A stretch of DNA of 13,479 nt, from contig CABQCN010000005.1 in the NCBI GenBank assembly GCA_902462635.1, positions 1 through 13,479 of the forward strand. Direction: 5' to 3'. This DNA is from an uncultured Oscillospiraceae bacterium. GTDB lineage: Bacteria > Bacillota > Clostridia > UBA1212 > UBA1255. The position numbers were made by a program, and so were the translations under genes. The notes under the pieces were generated by a model, which was not told the DNA's origin, ran no database searches, and worked only from the letters and a program-made list of their open reading frames with translations. The stretch's first letter is position 1. Every line of letters starts with the position of its first letter. Shown here in pieces: positions 1-7,797 of this stretch.

Positions 1-180
1 GTTCGGATGATTTTCAAACGTATAGATCATGGAACGCAATTTTCTATGCGAACATTCCGAAATCAACTTTCGGATCAGCGCCGTATGCCCGGCATGGATC
101 CCGTCAAAATTTCCAAGTCCCACGCCTCTGCCCGCCGCAGCTTCTTCCGGATCTCCGAATGTGCCTCTGTAAATCTTCAT
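1..180 (-). CDS. ribF: Bifunctional riboflavin kinase/FAD synthetase, N-terminal part (runs off left edge)
   Basis: The first 60 codons of a gene that continues beyond base 1. RibF proteins phosphorylate riboflavin to FMN and adenylate FMN to FAD in the cytoplasm. The visible part is the start of the FMN adenylyltransferase domain, a nucleotidyltransferase fold. It carries the nucleotide-binding signature GNFDGIHAGH at residues 23-32, followed by a helix (TALIRKLI) and the next strand with YTFENHPN, where family members usually read TF.PHP. The ATG at 178-180 overlaps the stop codon of the Cys-rich protein gene as ATGA, so translation is probably coupled and the gene belongs to the feo transcript. 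The kinase domain is outside the window, so bifunctionality is inferred from family norms. It could instead be a stand-alone FAD synthetase. Confidence 0.9.
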   Translation of the reverse strand, partial: MKIYRGTFGDPEEAAAGRGVGLGNFDGIHAGHTALIRKLISECSHRKLRSMIYTFENHPN

Positions 181-335
181 TTTCTGCTCCTGTTACAATT
201 TTTGCACGAATTCTCACCGCATCCGCGGCAATCGTCGCAGCCGTTTTGTTTTTTTCTGTTCTTAAAATATTTGACGAGCGAATACGTCCCCCATGCAACG
301 ATCGCCGCCGCCAGCAAATACGGTATGATTTTCAA
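177..335 (-). CDS. FeoB-associated Cys-rich membrane protein
   Basis: A protein of about 52 residues that fits the small Cys-rich membrane proteins encoded after feoB in Firmicutes. One hydrophobic segment (about residues 3-21, IIPYLLAAAIVAWGTYSLV) is followed by a basic stretch (KYFKNRKK) and a tail with five cysteines at 33, 36, 39, 44 and 47 in CX2CX2CX4CX2C spacing. The tail is probably cytoplasmic and could bind or hand on iron, but its role in the family is not settled. No ATG fits: the only in-frame ATG (429-431) would push the gene 80 bases into feoB. I chose TTG at 333-335 because GGTGAG lies four bases upstream; GTG at 342-344 is the alternative and adds three residues. The gene starts 17 bases after the feoB stop and overlaps ribF by four bases. 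Confidence 0.8.
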   Translation of the reverse strand: MKIIPYLLAAAIVAWGTYSLVKYFKNRKKQNGCDDCRGCGENSCKNCNRSRK

Positions 336-351
336 GATGCTCACCAAATTT

Positions 352-2418
352 CTATAAAATAAACGTTCCCACCGTGTATACCAATACCGACATGACATAT
401 GCGATCCCGATCTGATAAGCGGCGCTGCCAAGCGCCCATTTCCAGCCGCCGAGTTCTCGTTTCATCGTAGCAAACGCCGCCACACAAGGAACGTACAACA
501 GCGTAAAGACGAGGAACGCATACGCCGCAGCGGGCGTCGCAAACGTCCCGGACAGGATTCCCGCCGCTTCCGCTCCTGCCGTAGAGGAAATTCCATAAAA
601 CAAACACATGGAGGAGACCACCGCTTCTTTTGCGACGAAGCCGGTCAGCAGCGATACGGCGGCTTGCCAGGTGGCAAAGCCCGCGGGACGAAAGACCGGA
701 GCGATCAAGCCGCCGATCATTCCAAGCATACTGCTTTCGCCGTTTTCCGTAAAATGCATCGTAAAGTCGAAGCTCTGCAGAAACCATAACAGCACGCTCA
801 TCCCGAAGATCAGCGTCGCCGCTTTTTTTACAAAGTGTTCGATCTTATCCCATACGTGGCGCAGCGTACTGTGCAGCCCGGGCATTCTGTACGGAGGAAG
901 TTCGAGCACAAACGGCGCGTCTTCTCCTCTAAATAAAGTACGCTTAAATAGGATGCCCGATAAAATGCCGCATAGGATTCCGATCAAATATAAACTGAAT
1001 ACGACGAGTCCCCTGTATTTTACGAAAAAGATCTGCGCAATGAAACCGTAGATCGGCAATTTTGCGGAACACGACATAAACGGCACCAGCATGATCGTCA
1101 TCCGACGGTCTTTCATATTCTCCATGGTACGCGCGGCCATTACCGCGGGCACGGAACAGCCGAATCCCATCAGCATCGGAATGAATGCCTTTCCGGAAAG
1201 GCCGAATTTCCGCAGCAGCCGGTCCATAATGAACGCAATGCGGGACATATAACCGCTGTCTTCCAAAATCGATAACAGGCAGAACAGAATCGCGATCTGC
1301 GGTAAAAACGTAAGAACGCCGCCCACACCGCCGATCACGCCATCCACCACGAGGCTTTCGATCCAGAGCGGCGAGCCGGCGGATTCGAGCAAACCCGCTA
1401 TAAACGGCGAAAACAAATCGCCGACAAGCCGCGATACCCCATTTTGCAGAAAAGAACCGAGCGTGGAAAACGTCAGCGTAAAGATACAGAACATGACCAG
1501 TAAGAAAATAGGGATTGCAAAAATTTTATGCGTGACCACAGCGTCTATTTTTTCCGTTATCGTTTTCTTTCCCAGGCTCGATTTGACGACGGAATGCGCA
1601 ACCACTTTTTCTATGTATTTATAGCGGCTGTCGGCAACCATGGTTTCCCGGTCGCCCAATTTGCTGGAATTTTCATATTCACACGCTATTTTTTCGATTT
1701 GCTGCAATTGTTCCTGCGGAATTTCCAGCGTTTTTTTCAGGAGCGCGTCGCCTTCCAGCATCTTAATGGAAGTCCAGTGGACCGGAAGGTCTTCCCTCCT
1801 GGCATACGGATAGACGATGTTGTCGATCCTGTGATGGATCTGATGCGTATAATCGTCGTAAAGATCGTCGGGCTCTATTACGAAACCACGATCCGCCTGC
1901 CGCACGGCTTCTTTGATCAGCTCTTTCGTGCCCTCTCCCGTTTTTGCCGTAATCGGAACCACAGGGATATTTAAAAATTTGGATAACGCCGCAATATTGA
2001 TCGTATCGCCTCTGGCATAAACCTCATCCATCATGTTGAGCGCGATTACGACGGGGCGTTCCATTTCTATGAGCTGGATACTCAGATAAAGGTTTCGTTC
2101 GATATTCGTCGCGTCTACGATATTGATCACAACATCCGGCTTTTCTTTCGTAACGTAATCTCTGGCGACGATTTCCTCCATAGAATATGGAGAGAGTGAA
2201 TAAATTCCCGGTAAATCGACGAGCGTCACGCTGCAGCCGTATTCTTCCGCTTGTTTTACTTTTCCTTCTTTTTTTTCCACCGTTACGCCGGGCCAGTTGC
2301 CGACATATTGATTGCTGCCTGTCATATGATTGAACAACGTCGTTTTTCCGCTGTTGGGATTCCCCACAAGCGCCATTCTGAGATTCTTCCGATTTGCCTT
2401 TTCCGGTATATTCCCCAC
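352..2418 (-). CDS. feoB: Ferrous iron transport protein B (FeoB)
   Basis: A 688-residue inner-membrane ferrous iron transporter with an N-terminal G domain, close to the usual length for FeoB. The GTPase motifs are visible: G1 GNPNSGKT at 19-26, a G2 Thr near 46 in GVTVE, G3 DLPG at 68-71 and G4 NMMD at 128-131. A helical GDI-like region follows (about 170-275), then the polytopic membrane part from about residue 295. Both Gate regions can be seen, including the conserved GFGCSVPAVMAARTM and the downstream PFMSCSAKLPIYGF, whose cysteines are typical of the family. The start is GTG at 2416-2418, which shares its G with the TAG stop of feoA, so FeoA and FeoB are very likely translationally coupled. 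AAGGGG lies eight bases upstream. A Cys-rich partner gene and ribF follow. Iron regulation is probable but no clear Fur or DtxR box is visible. Confidence 0.97.
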   Translation of the reverse strand: MGNIPEKANRKNLRMALVGNPNSGKTTLFNHMTGSNQYVGNWPGVTVEKKEGKVKQAEEYGCSVTLVDLPGIYSLSPYSMEEIVARDYVTKEKPDVVINIVDATNIERNLYLSIQLIEMERPVVIALNMMDEVYARGDTINIAALSKFLNIPVVPITAKTGEGTKELIKEAVRQADRGFVIEPDDLYDDYTHQIHHRIDNIVYPYARREDLPVHWTSIKMLEGDALLKKTLEIPQEQLQQIEKIACEYENSSKLGDRETMVADSRYKYIEKVVAHSVVKSSLGKKTITEKIDAVVTHKIFAIPIFLLVMFCIFTLTFSTLGSFLQNGVSRLVGDLFSPFIAGLLESAGSPLWIESLVVDGVIGGVGGVLTFLPQIAILFCLLSILEDSGYMSRIAFIMDRLLRKFGLSGKAFIPMLMGFGCSVPAVMAARTMENMKDRRMTIMLVPFMSCSAKLPIYGFIAQIFFVKYRGLVVFSLYLIGILCGILSGILFKRTLFRGEDAPFVLELPPYRMPGLHSTLRHVWDKIEHFVKKAATLIFGMSVLLWFLQSFDFTMHFTENGESSMLGMIGGLIAPVFRPAGFATWQAAVSLLTGFVAKEAVVSSMCLFYGISSTAGAEAAGILSGTFATPAAAYAFLVFTLLYVPCVAAFATMKRELGGWKWALGSAAYQIGIAYVMSVLVYTVGTFIL

Positions 2419-2657
2419 TATGATATCCCCTTATTATCGTCACATAAGTATATTTTCGCAGCATCGTCGGTGCGCAGGGACAATTCGTATCCGCGCAATA
2501 TTACCTTGATCGGATCCCCCAAGGGAGCGATCGTTTTAATCTGGATCCGCGTGCCGGGCGTCACGCCCATATCGATCAGCCGTCTTCGCAGCGCGCCCGT
2601 ACCTTCTAAACGCGCGACGATTCCCGACTGGCCTGTTTTAAGATCCTTCAACGTCAT
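2418..2657 (-). CDS. feoA: Ferrous iron transport protein A (FeoA)
   Basis: A 79-residue single-domain protein with the SH3-like FeoA fold, a cytoplasmic partner thought to modulate FeoB. Family hallmarks are visible: the opening TLKDLKTGQSGIVARLEG, the central RRRLIDMGVTPGTRIQI and the closing strand GDPIKVILRGYELSLR. Length is normal for FeoA. The ATG at 2655-2657 has a good ribosome binding site (AGAGGTGA, six bases upstream). The gene begins 56 bases after the rpoD stop. That gap is AT-rich, contains possible -10 elements and shows no terminator, so feo could be expressed from its own promoter, by readthrough from rpoD, or both. The stop codon overlaps the feoB start by one base. Confidence 0.95.
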   Translation of the reverse strand: MTLKDLKTGQSGIVARLEGTGALRRRLIDMGVTPGTRIQIKTIAPLGDPIKVILRGYELSLRTDDAAKIYLCDDNKGIS

Positions 2658-2713
2658 ATATATTCACCTCTACGATATATTATATTTGTGAATATAGCAT
2701 ATTTATGCATTTA
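2658..2713 (-). promoter_or_regulatory. Possible feoA promoter/operator region
   Basis: A 56-base AT-rich gap between rpoD and feoA. It contains an exact TATAAT on the minus strand (2679-2684), but no acceptable -35 sits 16-18 bases upstream of it. A second candidate is an extended -10, TGCTATATT (2691-2699), with a weak TCGACT 19 bases further up. An interrupted palindrome GCATA-AA-TATGC (2697-2708) overlaps the extended -10 and could be a repressor site. The feoA ribosome binding site is AGAGGTGA at 2664-2671. AT-rich DNA gives such matches by chance, so the promoter call is tentative. Confidence 0.3.
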
Positions 2714-4144
2714 TCAGTCGATATAATCCTTCAGTTTTTTACTGCGGCTCGGATGCCGTAATTTTCGCAGGGCTTTTGCTTCGATCTGACGGATCCGCTC
2801 TCTGGTGACGTGGAATTCTCTTCCGACCTCTTCCAACGTCCGCTGGCAGCCGTCGTCGAGCCCGAAACGCAGTTTCAGCACTTTCTGTTCTCTCGGCGTC
2901 AGTGTTTCCAATACCTCCATCAGTTGTTCGCGCAATAAAATGGCCGCTGCGCTCTCCGATGGCGCCGGCGCGTCATCGTCCGGGATAAAATCGCCGATAT
3001 GACTGTCTTCTTCTTCCCCCACCGGCGTTTCCAGCGATACGGGATCCTGAGAGATCTTCATGATTTCCCGTACTTTATCAACAGGCATATTCATTTCCTG
3101 CGCAATTTGTTCCGGTGTGGGGTCTCTCCCAAGCTCCTGGGAAAGCTGCCGGGAAACGCGGCCCAGCTTATGGATGGTTTCTACCATATGCACTGGAATC
3201 CGGATCGTACGCGCCTGATCTGCAATCGCCCGTGTGATTGCCTGCCGGATCCACCAGGTCGCGTAAGTACTGAATTTATAACCTTTGCGGTAATCGAATT
3301 TTTCTACTGCTTTTAAAAGACCGAGATTTCCCTCCTGAATCAGATCGAGGAACTGCATTCCTTTTCCGACATACCGTTTTGCGATACTGACGACGAGCCG
3401 CAGATTCGCTTCGTTCAACCTGTCCTTTGCCGCTTCGTCCCCGTTTTCGATCCGGATTGCAAGTTCTACTTCTTCTTCAGCGGTAAGCAGCGGCACTTTG
3501 CCGATTTCCTTCAGATACATCCGCACATGATCCTCGAGTCCTACGCCTTCCGCAAGCGTTTCCAGATCATCCGTATATTGTTTTCCGCTTTCCTCCTGCG
3601 CGTTGTCGAAATCCCCTACGATGTTGATGCCGACGCGTTCCGCAACTTCGTATACTTTGTCGATGATATCGGATTCCAAATCGGATTCATCCAGCACGGT
3701 ATTGATCTCGTCGAACGTGAGAGCGCCTTTCAGCTTACCGCGTTCAAAAAGTCCGATAATCAGCGGATTGTCATTGAAAAGCGCTTTATCTTCTTTGGAC
3801 AGCAGCGCGCTGCCGCCGCTGTATTCGCCTTCGCCTTCTTCATAATTGATTTGCGTTTCAAAAGGAGTCGGCACCGGCTCGCTGAAATCGTCGATTTCTT
3901 CTTCCGGAATCGCGGTCACGGCATCTACATCTACGTCAAAGTCGATGGGTTCTTCGATGCCGTCGAGATTCTCCGGTTCTTCGATTTCAAAGACATCCGG
4001 TTCTTCCGCATCTTCTTCCGTATCCTCCGATAATTCCTCTTCGAATTCGTCGATTACATCCTCTTCCAGGTCCTCGATGAAATCTTCTTCGAGCTCGAAT
4101 TCTTCCGTTAAATTTTTCCCGTCCGTTTCCTGTTTACCGCTCAT
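2714..4144 (-). CDS. rpoD: Primary RNA polymerase sigma factor (RpoD/SigA)
   Basis: The 476-residue housekeeping sigma-70 factor, which directs RNA polymerase to most promoters. Conserved regions are in order: region 1.1-like helices (about 117-178), region 1.2 from about 205 ([15 protein letters not shown]), region 2 (about 245-310, with [18 protein letters not shown] and the -10 reading [17 protein letters not shown]), region 3 (about 315-395) and region 4 with the -35-binding helix-turn-helix (about 436-462, [20 protein letters not shown]). The unusual part is the N-terminus: of the first 100 residues 44 are Asp or Glu and only two are basic, ahead of region 1.1. The start overlaps the end of dnaG by 11 bases, with AGGAAG about ten bases upstream of the ATG. 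Adjacency to dnaG is the usual order in Firmicutes. Confidence 0.97.
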   Translation of the reverse strand: MSGKQETDGKNLTEEFELEEDFIEDLEEDVIDEFEEELSEDTEEDAEEPDVFEIEEPENLDGIEEPIDFDVDVDAVTAIPEEEIDDFSEPVPTPFETQINYEEGEGEYSGGSALLSKEDKALFNDNPLIIGLFERGKLKGALTFDEINTVLDESDLESDIIDKVYEVAERVGINIVGDFDNAQEESGKQYTDDLETLAEGVGLEDHVRMYLKEIGKVPLLTAEEEVELAIRIENGDEAAKDRLNEANLRLVVSIAKRYVGKGMQFLDLIQEGNLGLLKAVEKFDYRKGYKFSTYATWWIRQAITRAIADQARTIRIPVHMVETIHKLGRVSRQLSQELGRDPTPEQIAQEMNMPVDKVREIMKISQDPVSLETPVGEEEDSHIGDFIPDDDAPAPSESAAAILLREQLMEVLETLTPREQKVLKLRFGLDDGCQRTLEEVGREFHVTRERIRQIEAKALRKLRHPSRSKKLKDYID

Positions 4145-5978
4145 TTTTAAATTTCTTCCTTTCTTCGATAATTGCCGCAGTTTCTTTTACCAGGGCAACT
4201 TTGTCCGCGTCGTTTATATTGGTATCCTCCAGTAAATCATTGATACATGCAATTTTCAAATCACACTGTAAAGTTCCGCACGTTCTGATCAATGCCGCAC
4301 ACGCGGCTTCCGGATCCGGAGGCCGTAGCCACCTGCCGATCAGGTCCGTCAGCAGTTTCAGCTCTGCCTCAGGAGCATCCGCCGCATCGGCAAGCACCGC
4401 CTCCAGGCCTGTTTTTCCGCCGCTATCGTAGCGCGCTTTTAGCTTTTCCAGAAGAAGTCTATTTCTGTCGCAAGAAAGCAGGTTCCGGACGCTCTCATAA
4501 TACCGATGCATTGCGCTGGAATCATCGCTCATAAGAAGAATCAAGGTTTTTTCAAGCTTGTCCAATTTTTGCTTTTCTGCGGAATGAGCGTCTTCTTTCT
4601 CAGTATTATTGCCCGAATTTTTATTTTTTATATTTTTTATTATCCGCTGCGGTTCCTGCCGTTCGGGGTCCGGCAGCGCAGCGCCGCTGCGGATACGTTC
4701 GATTTCGGCCAGCAGCGCGTTTTTCGAGATGCCGAATTTCTCCGAAAACCAGTCCGCATACAGATCCCGCTCGGTCTCGCCGGCAATGCCGGCCAGTACT
4801 CTGGTAGATGCTCTTAAAAACATGGCTTTCGATTCCAGCGAAGAAGGCGGGTATTTTTCCGATATCTTACGGATCTTGTATTCAATCAGCGATTGCGAAG
4901 CTTCCACCGCCGTCATCAGGTCCGCCGCGCTATGTTTCCGTAAAAATTCATCCGGATCCTTCACCGCAGAGTCAACTTCGGCCAGAGACAGTACGCGTAC
5001 CCGAAATCCGGCGTGCGCCAGAATATCGAGTCCCCGCAGGGTCGCCTTTTGTCCGGCGCTGTCCGCATCATAGCCGATAATGACCTCATTGAAATACTTT
5101 TTCAAAAGCCGCGCCTGTCCCTGCGTCAGCGCCGTTCCCAGAGACGCGACCGCCCAGGAAATACCGGCTTTATGCAGCGCAATGCAATCCATATACCCTT
5201 CTACGATCAGTACGCGTTCGGACTGCGACTTTTTCGCAATATTCAAGCCGTACAAGTGATTTCCCTTGCTATACGCCGGCGTTTCCGGTGAATTCAGGTA
5301 TTTGGGCACCGAATCGTCCAGCACCCGCCCGCCGAACGCAATGATGTTCCCGGAGACATCAAATATGGGGAACATAATCCGGTTACGGAATTTATCATAA
5401 TATCCGGACTTGTCTTTCCTGCGCGTAATCAGTCCCGCTTTCTCTAAAAGTACCGGATCCGGCGCAGCATTGCTGTCCGTAAAATGCTGATACAACGCAT
5501 CCCAGCGATCCGGTGCGTAACCCAGGCCGAACTGTTTGACGGTTTCCGCCCGGATTCCCCGGTCATACAGGTATTTCTGCGCATACGGCGCTGTTTTGAG
5601 CGAGTTGTAAAAGAACCGCGCCGCCACCCGGTTTACGGAATAAATATCGCTGCGGAGCTTGTTTTTTTCTTCCTGCTGCTTATTTACGGCTTTCTCGAGC
5701 TTGATTCCGGCACGCTCCGCCAAAAATTCCAGCGCTTCCGGATAATTCAGATTTTCGGCAAGCATAATAAAATTGACTACGTTTCCGCCCTTTCCGCATC
5801 CGAAGCATTTAAAAATCTGTTTGCCCTCATGCACGGAAAACGACGGCGTTTTTTCATTGTGGAAGGGGCACAGCCCGCTGTATCCGCTGCCCTTGCGTTC
5901 GAGTTTCACATATTCTCCGATCACATCGCCGATATCGTTTTTTTCTATAATTTCGTCGATCTGCTGCTGCGAAATCAT
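4134..5978 (-). CDS. dnaG: DNA primase (DnaG)
   Basis: A 614-residue bacterial primase that makes RNA primers at the replication fork together with the DnaB helicase. The N-terminal CHC2 zinc-binding domain has ligands C37, H40, C58 and C61 (CPFH and CFGC). The polymerase core follows from about 110, with the basic [11 protein letters not shown] strand (197-207) and PKYLNSPET. The TOPRIM domain shows E260 in VEGYMD264 and the DAD pair at 304-306, the metal-binding acidic residues. The C-terminal helicase-binding part (about 470-614) is divergent, as is common, and starts after a charged, Asn/Lys-rich linker. I chose the ATG at 5976-5978 because it gives the standard family N-terminus ([16 protein letters not shown]) and has AAAGGTG eight bases upstream. 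A longer reading frame to 6101 would run through the upstream hairpin and adds nothing conserved. The gene overlaps rpoD by 11 bases. Confidence 0.97.
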   Translation of the reverse strand: MISQQQIDEIIEKNDIGDVIGEYVKLERKGSGYSGLCPFHNEKTPSFSVHEGKQIFKCFGCGKGGNVVNFIMLAENLNYPEALEFLAERAGIKLEKAVNKQQEEKNKLRSDIYSVNRVAARFFYNSLKTAPYAQKYLYDRGIRAETVKQFGLGYAPDRWDALYQHFTDSNAAPDPVLLEKAGLITRRKDKSGYYDKFRNRIMFPIFDVSGNIIAFGGRVLDDSVPKYLNSPETPAYSKGNHLYGLNIAKKSQSERVLIVEGYMDCIALHKAGISWAVASLGTALTQGQARLLKKYFNEVIIGYDADSAGQKATLRGLDILAHAGFRVRVLSLAEVDSAVKDPDEFLRKHSAADLMTAVEASQSLIEYKIRKISEKYPPSSLESKAMFLRASTRVLAGIAGETERDLYADWFSEKFGISKNALLAEIERIRSGAALPDPERQEPQRIIKNIKNKNSGNNTEKEDAHSAEKQKLDKLEKTLILLMSDDSSAMHRYYESVRNLLSCDRNRLLLEKLKARYDSGGKTGLEAVLADAADAPEAELKLLTDLIGRWLRPPDPEAACAALIRTCGTLQCDLKIACINDLLEDTNINDADKVALVKETAAIIEERKKFKNER

Positions 5979-5986
5979 TCCCGGTG

Positions 5987-5993
5987 CACCTTT
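5987..5993 (-). promoter_or_regulatory. Ribosome binding site deciding the dnaG start
   Basis: AAAGGTG on the minus strand, eight bases before the ATG at 5976-5978. It supports this start over an in-frame ATG 123 bases upstream (6099-6101), which lies inside the preceding gene's 3' end. Confidence 0.7.
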
Positions 5994-6003
5994 CGTTAAA
6001 TAG

Positions 6004-6037
6004 TAATACAGCGGCGACTTTTGTCGCTGCTGTATTA
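6004..6037 (-). other. Strong hairpin between the L,D-transpeptidase gene and dnaG
   Basis: Two 15-base arms (6004-6018 and 6023-6037) around a TTTT/AAAA loop. Fourteen of the fifteen positions are Watson-Crick pairs. The exception (6013 with 6028) is an A-C mismatch in minus-strand RNA and a G-U wobble in plus-strand RNA. No run of T follows on either strand, so it is not a standard intrinsic terminator. It lies in the 94-base gap upstream of dnaG and could act as an attenuator, a processing or mRNA-stability element, or a weak terminator for the upstream genes. An exact TATAAT on the minus strand (6034-6039) overlaps one arm, but no -35 element is properly spaced from it. Confidence 0.55.
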
Positions 6038-6072
6038 TACGACGCAAAATAAGAAATTCCTTTTTATTTCTA

Positions 6073-7782
6073 TCAACAATAAGATAATAAATCCTCCGCA
6101 TTTCTTACGATCACGATATACGCCTGATCGTCGATCATCCGCAGCACGCGGATCATTTTACTTTCCGGAATCGAGATGCAGCCTGCCGACGCAAGGGATC
6201 CGGGATGCGTGCAATGCAGAAAGATCGCAGAACCTTTTCCCTTTACCGTGGGATTAACGTTGTAATTTACCATAACGGCATAATTATAGGAATATTTATA
6301 ATCGATCAGATGTTCCGAAGCGGAAGCGTTCCACGAAGCAGGCATTTCGCTCCCCCTGACATGCTGATTATAAGTATCGGAACGGTTATCACCGTCCCAA
6401 TAATCGTCATTGTCTACTTTCTTGTAATCCTTCTGCAGCTCGCCCGGATTATCGCGGATTCCGAACAGCATCCCGAATGAATAAACGCCGGCCGGAGACG
6501 TGCCGTCGCCTTCCACGCGATTCTTCGTATCGGCAATCCCGCTCCGGCCCACATATCCGGCTACTTTAAAAGATTCTTTCCATTTACCGTTTTCCTTTTC
6601 AAAGGTATAAAATTTACAGGTTGTCGTATCGCCGGCGTCCTGAATGGTCAAAAAAAGAGTATCCGCTTCCCCCGCAATTTTCAATTTTGAAATAATGCCG
6701 GCATAGTTATCCGTATATTTCGCCGCTTTAATTTCTTCCAGTCCAGACATTTTATACCAATCCTCCGGTTCTTCATAATCGATTGTGTTCTTCGTCATTT
6801 CCGCTTCTACCGCATCCGCCGCGTAATCTTCTTTTGCCGCTTCTTTGACCGCGTCGCTGGTATCCCAGGTAAAGGCCCCCTCGCTCATCGCGACATATGC
6901 GTTTTCCGTATCGTGTACCACTGTTTTTGCCCCCGCAGCACCTCCCGTATCGCGGATAAATTCGTAAAACAGATTGTCCGAATCATTCCGATACACCGTA
7001 ATCTGTCCGTTGGAATCTCCCTCGCTCTGTTTATCGGATTCCCCGCCGATAACAGCAAGCATCTCCTCGATGGAGGTCAGACGTTTAGAGAGCGCTTCCG
7101 CTTCGGCCATTCTGCTCTGGTTGATACTGTTATTCGCGCCGGTTCTCAGCTTATAGGAGATATAACGGATCACCACAAAATCATACGCGTCGTGATTCGA
7201 TTCATAATACTTTTTGATTTCATTCTCATCCAGTGTTCCGGCACGCAGCATCGATTCCATTAAAGCGGAGGCGCATTTTTCTCCCATGGATTCGCACAAG
7301 CGGATTTTTTGGTACTGTTCAAAAGATATCCCGAAAATTTCCTGCGCCGCTGCGTCCGGCGTATAGGTTCCGTCCGGATTGCACTGATCGAACTGCATTT
7401 TAAGATAGGCTTCCGCATTCGCATGGATCGCGTTTTGTTCTTCCTCCGTGAGGAAATAATCTTTCCCGATGGCGTAAAATAATTTGGTCTTCATCGCTGC
7501 CGTATTTCGGTATGCCGCTTCCTTGTCCCCGGTTTTATAATAAAAATAGACACATTCATATGTATAGATATGCGTCAGGGAATCTCCGAACAGCGCCATG
7601 TTCTCCTGATAATGTTCGCCCTGCGTATCCGGAGAGGGCAGCGGGGATTTCAGTCCCGCGATCACTTTGCCGGGATCCGGCGATTCCTCGTCTTCGCCGT
7701 CGGAACAAGCCGAAAACAAAACGGCAGTCGAAAGGATCACAGCGGCAAGCAGGATAAAAGTACGAAAAAATTTATTTTTCAT
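6073..7782 (-). CDS. Lipoprotein with PrsA/SurA-like N-terminal region and C-terminal YkuD L,D-transpeptidase domain
   Basis: A 569-residue predicted lipoprotein. The signal peptide is clear: basic start, hydrophobic core (about 8-22) and lipobox LFSAC with lipidated Cys26. Residues of about 95-215 resemble the helical N-terminal domain of PrsA/SurA foldases (YLKMQFDQ, FGISFEQYQKIRL, LDENEIKKYYESNHDAYDFV). Residues of about 215-350 are laid out like a degraded parvulin region. The C-terminal part (about 365-560) looks like a YkuD-type L,D-transpeptidase, with SPAGVYSFG, IFLHC around His523 and SAGC ending in the probable nucleophile Cys535. Such enzymes make 3-3 peptidoglycan cross-links or attach proteins to the wall. 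AGGGAG lies five bases before the ATG, and the gene starts 15 bases after the membrane protein gene, so the two are probably co-transcribed. The transpeptidase call is firm; the foldase-like call rests on pattern only. Confidence 0.85.
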   Translation of the reverse strand: MKNKFFRTFILLAAVILSTAVLFSACSDGEDEESPDPGKVIAGLKSPLPSPDTQGEHYQENMALFGDSLTHIYTYECVYFYYKTGDKEAAYRNTAAMKTKLFYAIGKDYFLTEEEQNAIHANAEAYLKMQFDQCNPDGTYTPDAAAQEIFGISFEQYQKIRLCESMGEKCASALMESMLRAGTLDENEIKKYYESNHDAYDFVVIRYISYKLRTGANNSINQSRMAEAEALSKRLTSIEEMLAVIGGESDKQSEGDSNGQITVYRNDSDNLFYEFIRDTGGAAGAKTVVHDTENAYVAMSEGAFTWDTSDAVKEAAKEDYAADAVEAEMTKNTIDYEEPEDWYKMSGLEEIKAAKYTDNYAGIISKLKIAGEADTLFLTIQDAGDTTTCKFYTFEKENGKWKESFKVAGYVGRSGIADTKNRVEGDGTSPAGVYSFGMLFGIRDNPGELQKDYKKVDNDDYWDGDNRSDTYNQHVRGSEMPASWNASASEHLIDYKYSYNYAVMVNYNVNPTVKGKGSAIFLHCTHPGSLASAGCISIPESKMIRVLRMIDDQAYIVIVRNAEDLLSYC

Positions 7783-7797
7783 TTTATCTCCCTAAAT

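Noticed and set aside
336..431. ATG start at 431 for the Cys-rich protein
   Set aside because: It would overlap feoB by 80 bases, and the added residues are not like this family.
341..787. A 148-codon minus-strand open frame within feoB
   Set aside because: It is a frame-shifted shadow of the FeoB membrane region, rich in Arg, with no recognisable domain.
2702..2716. Fur box (7-1-7) at TGATAAATGCATAAA
   Set aside because: The first half matches well but the second half does not resemble ATTATCA.
5979..6101. Longer dnaG start at 6101
   Set aside because: The extra 41 residues run through the hairpin and overlap the upstream gene's end; the family N-terminus and ribosome binding site fit 5978.
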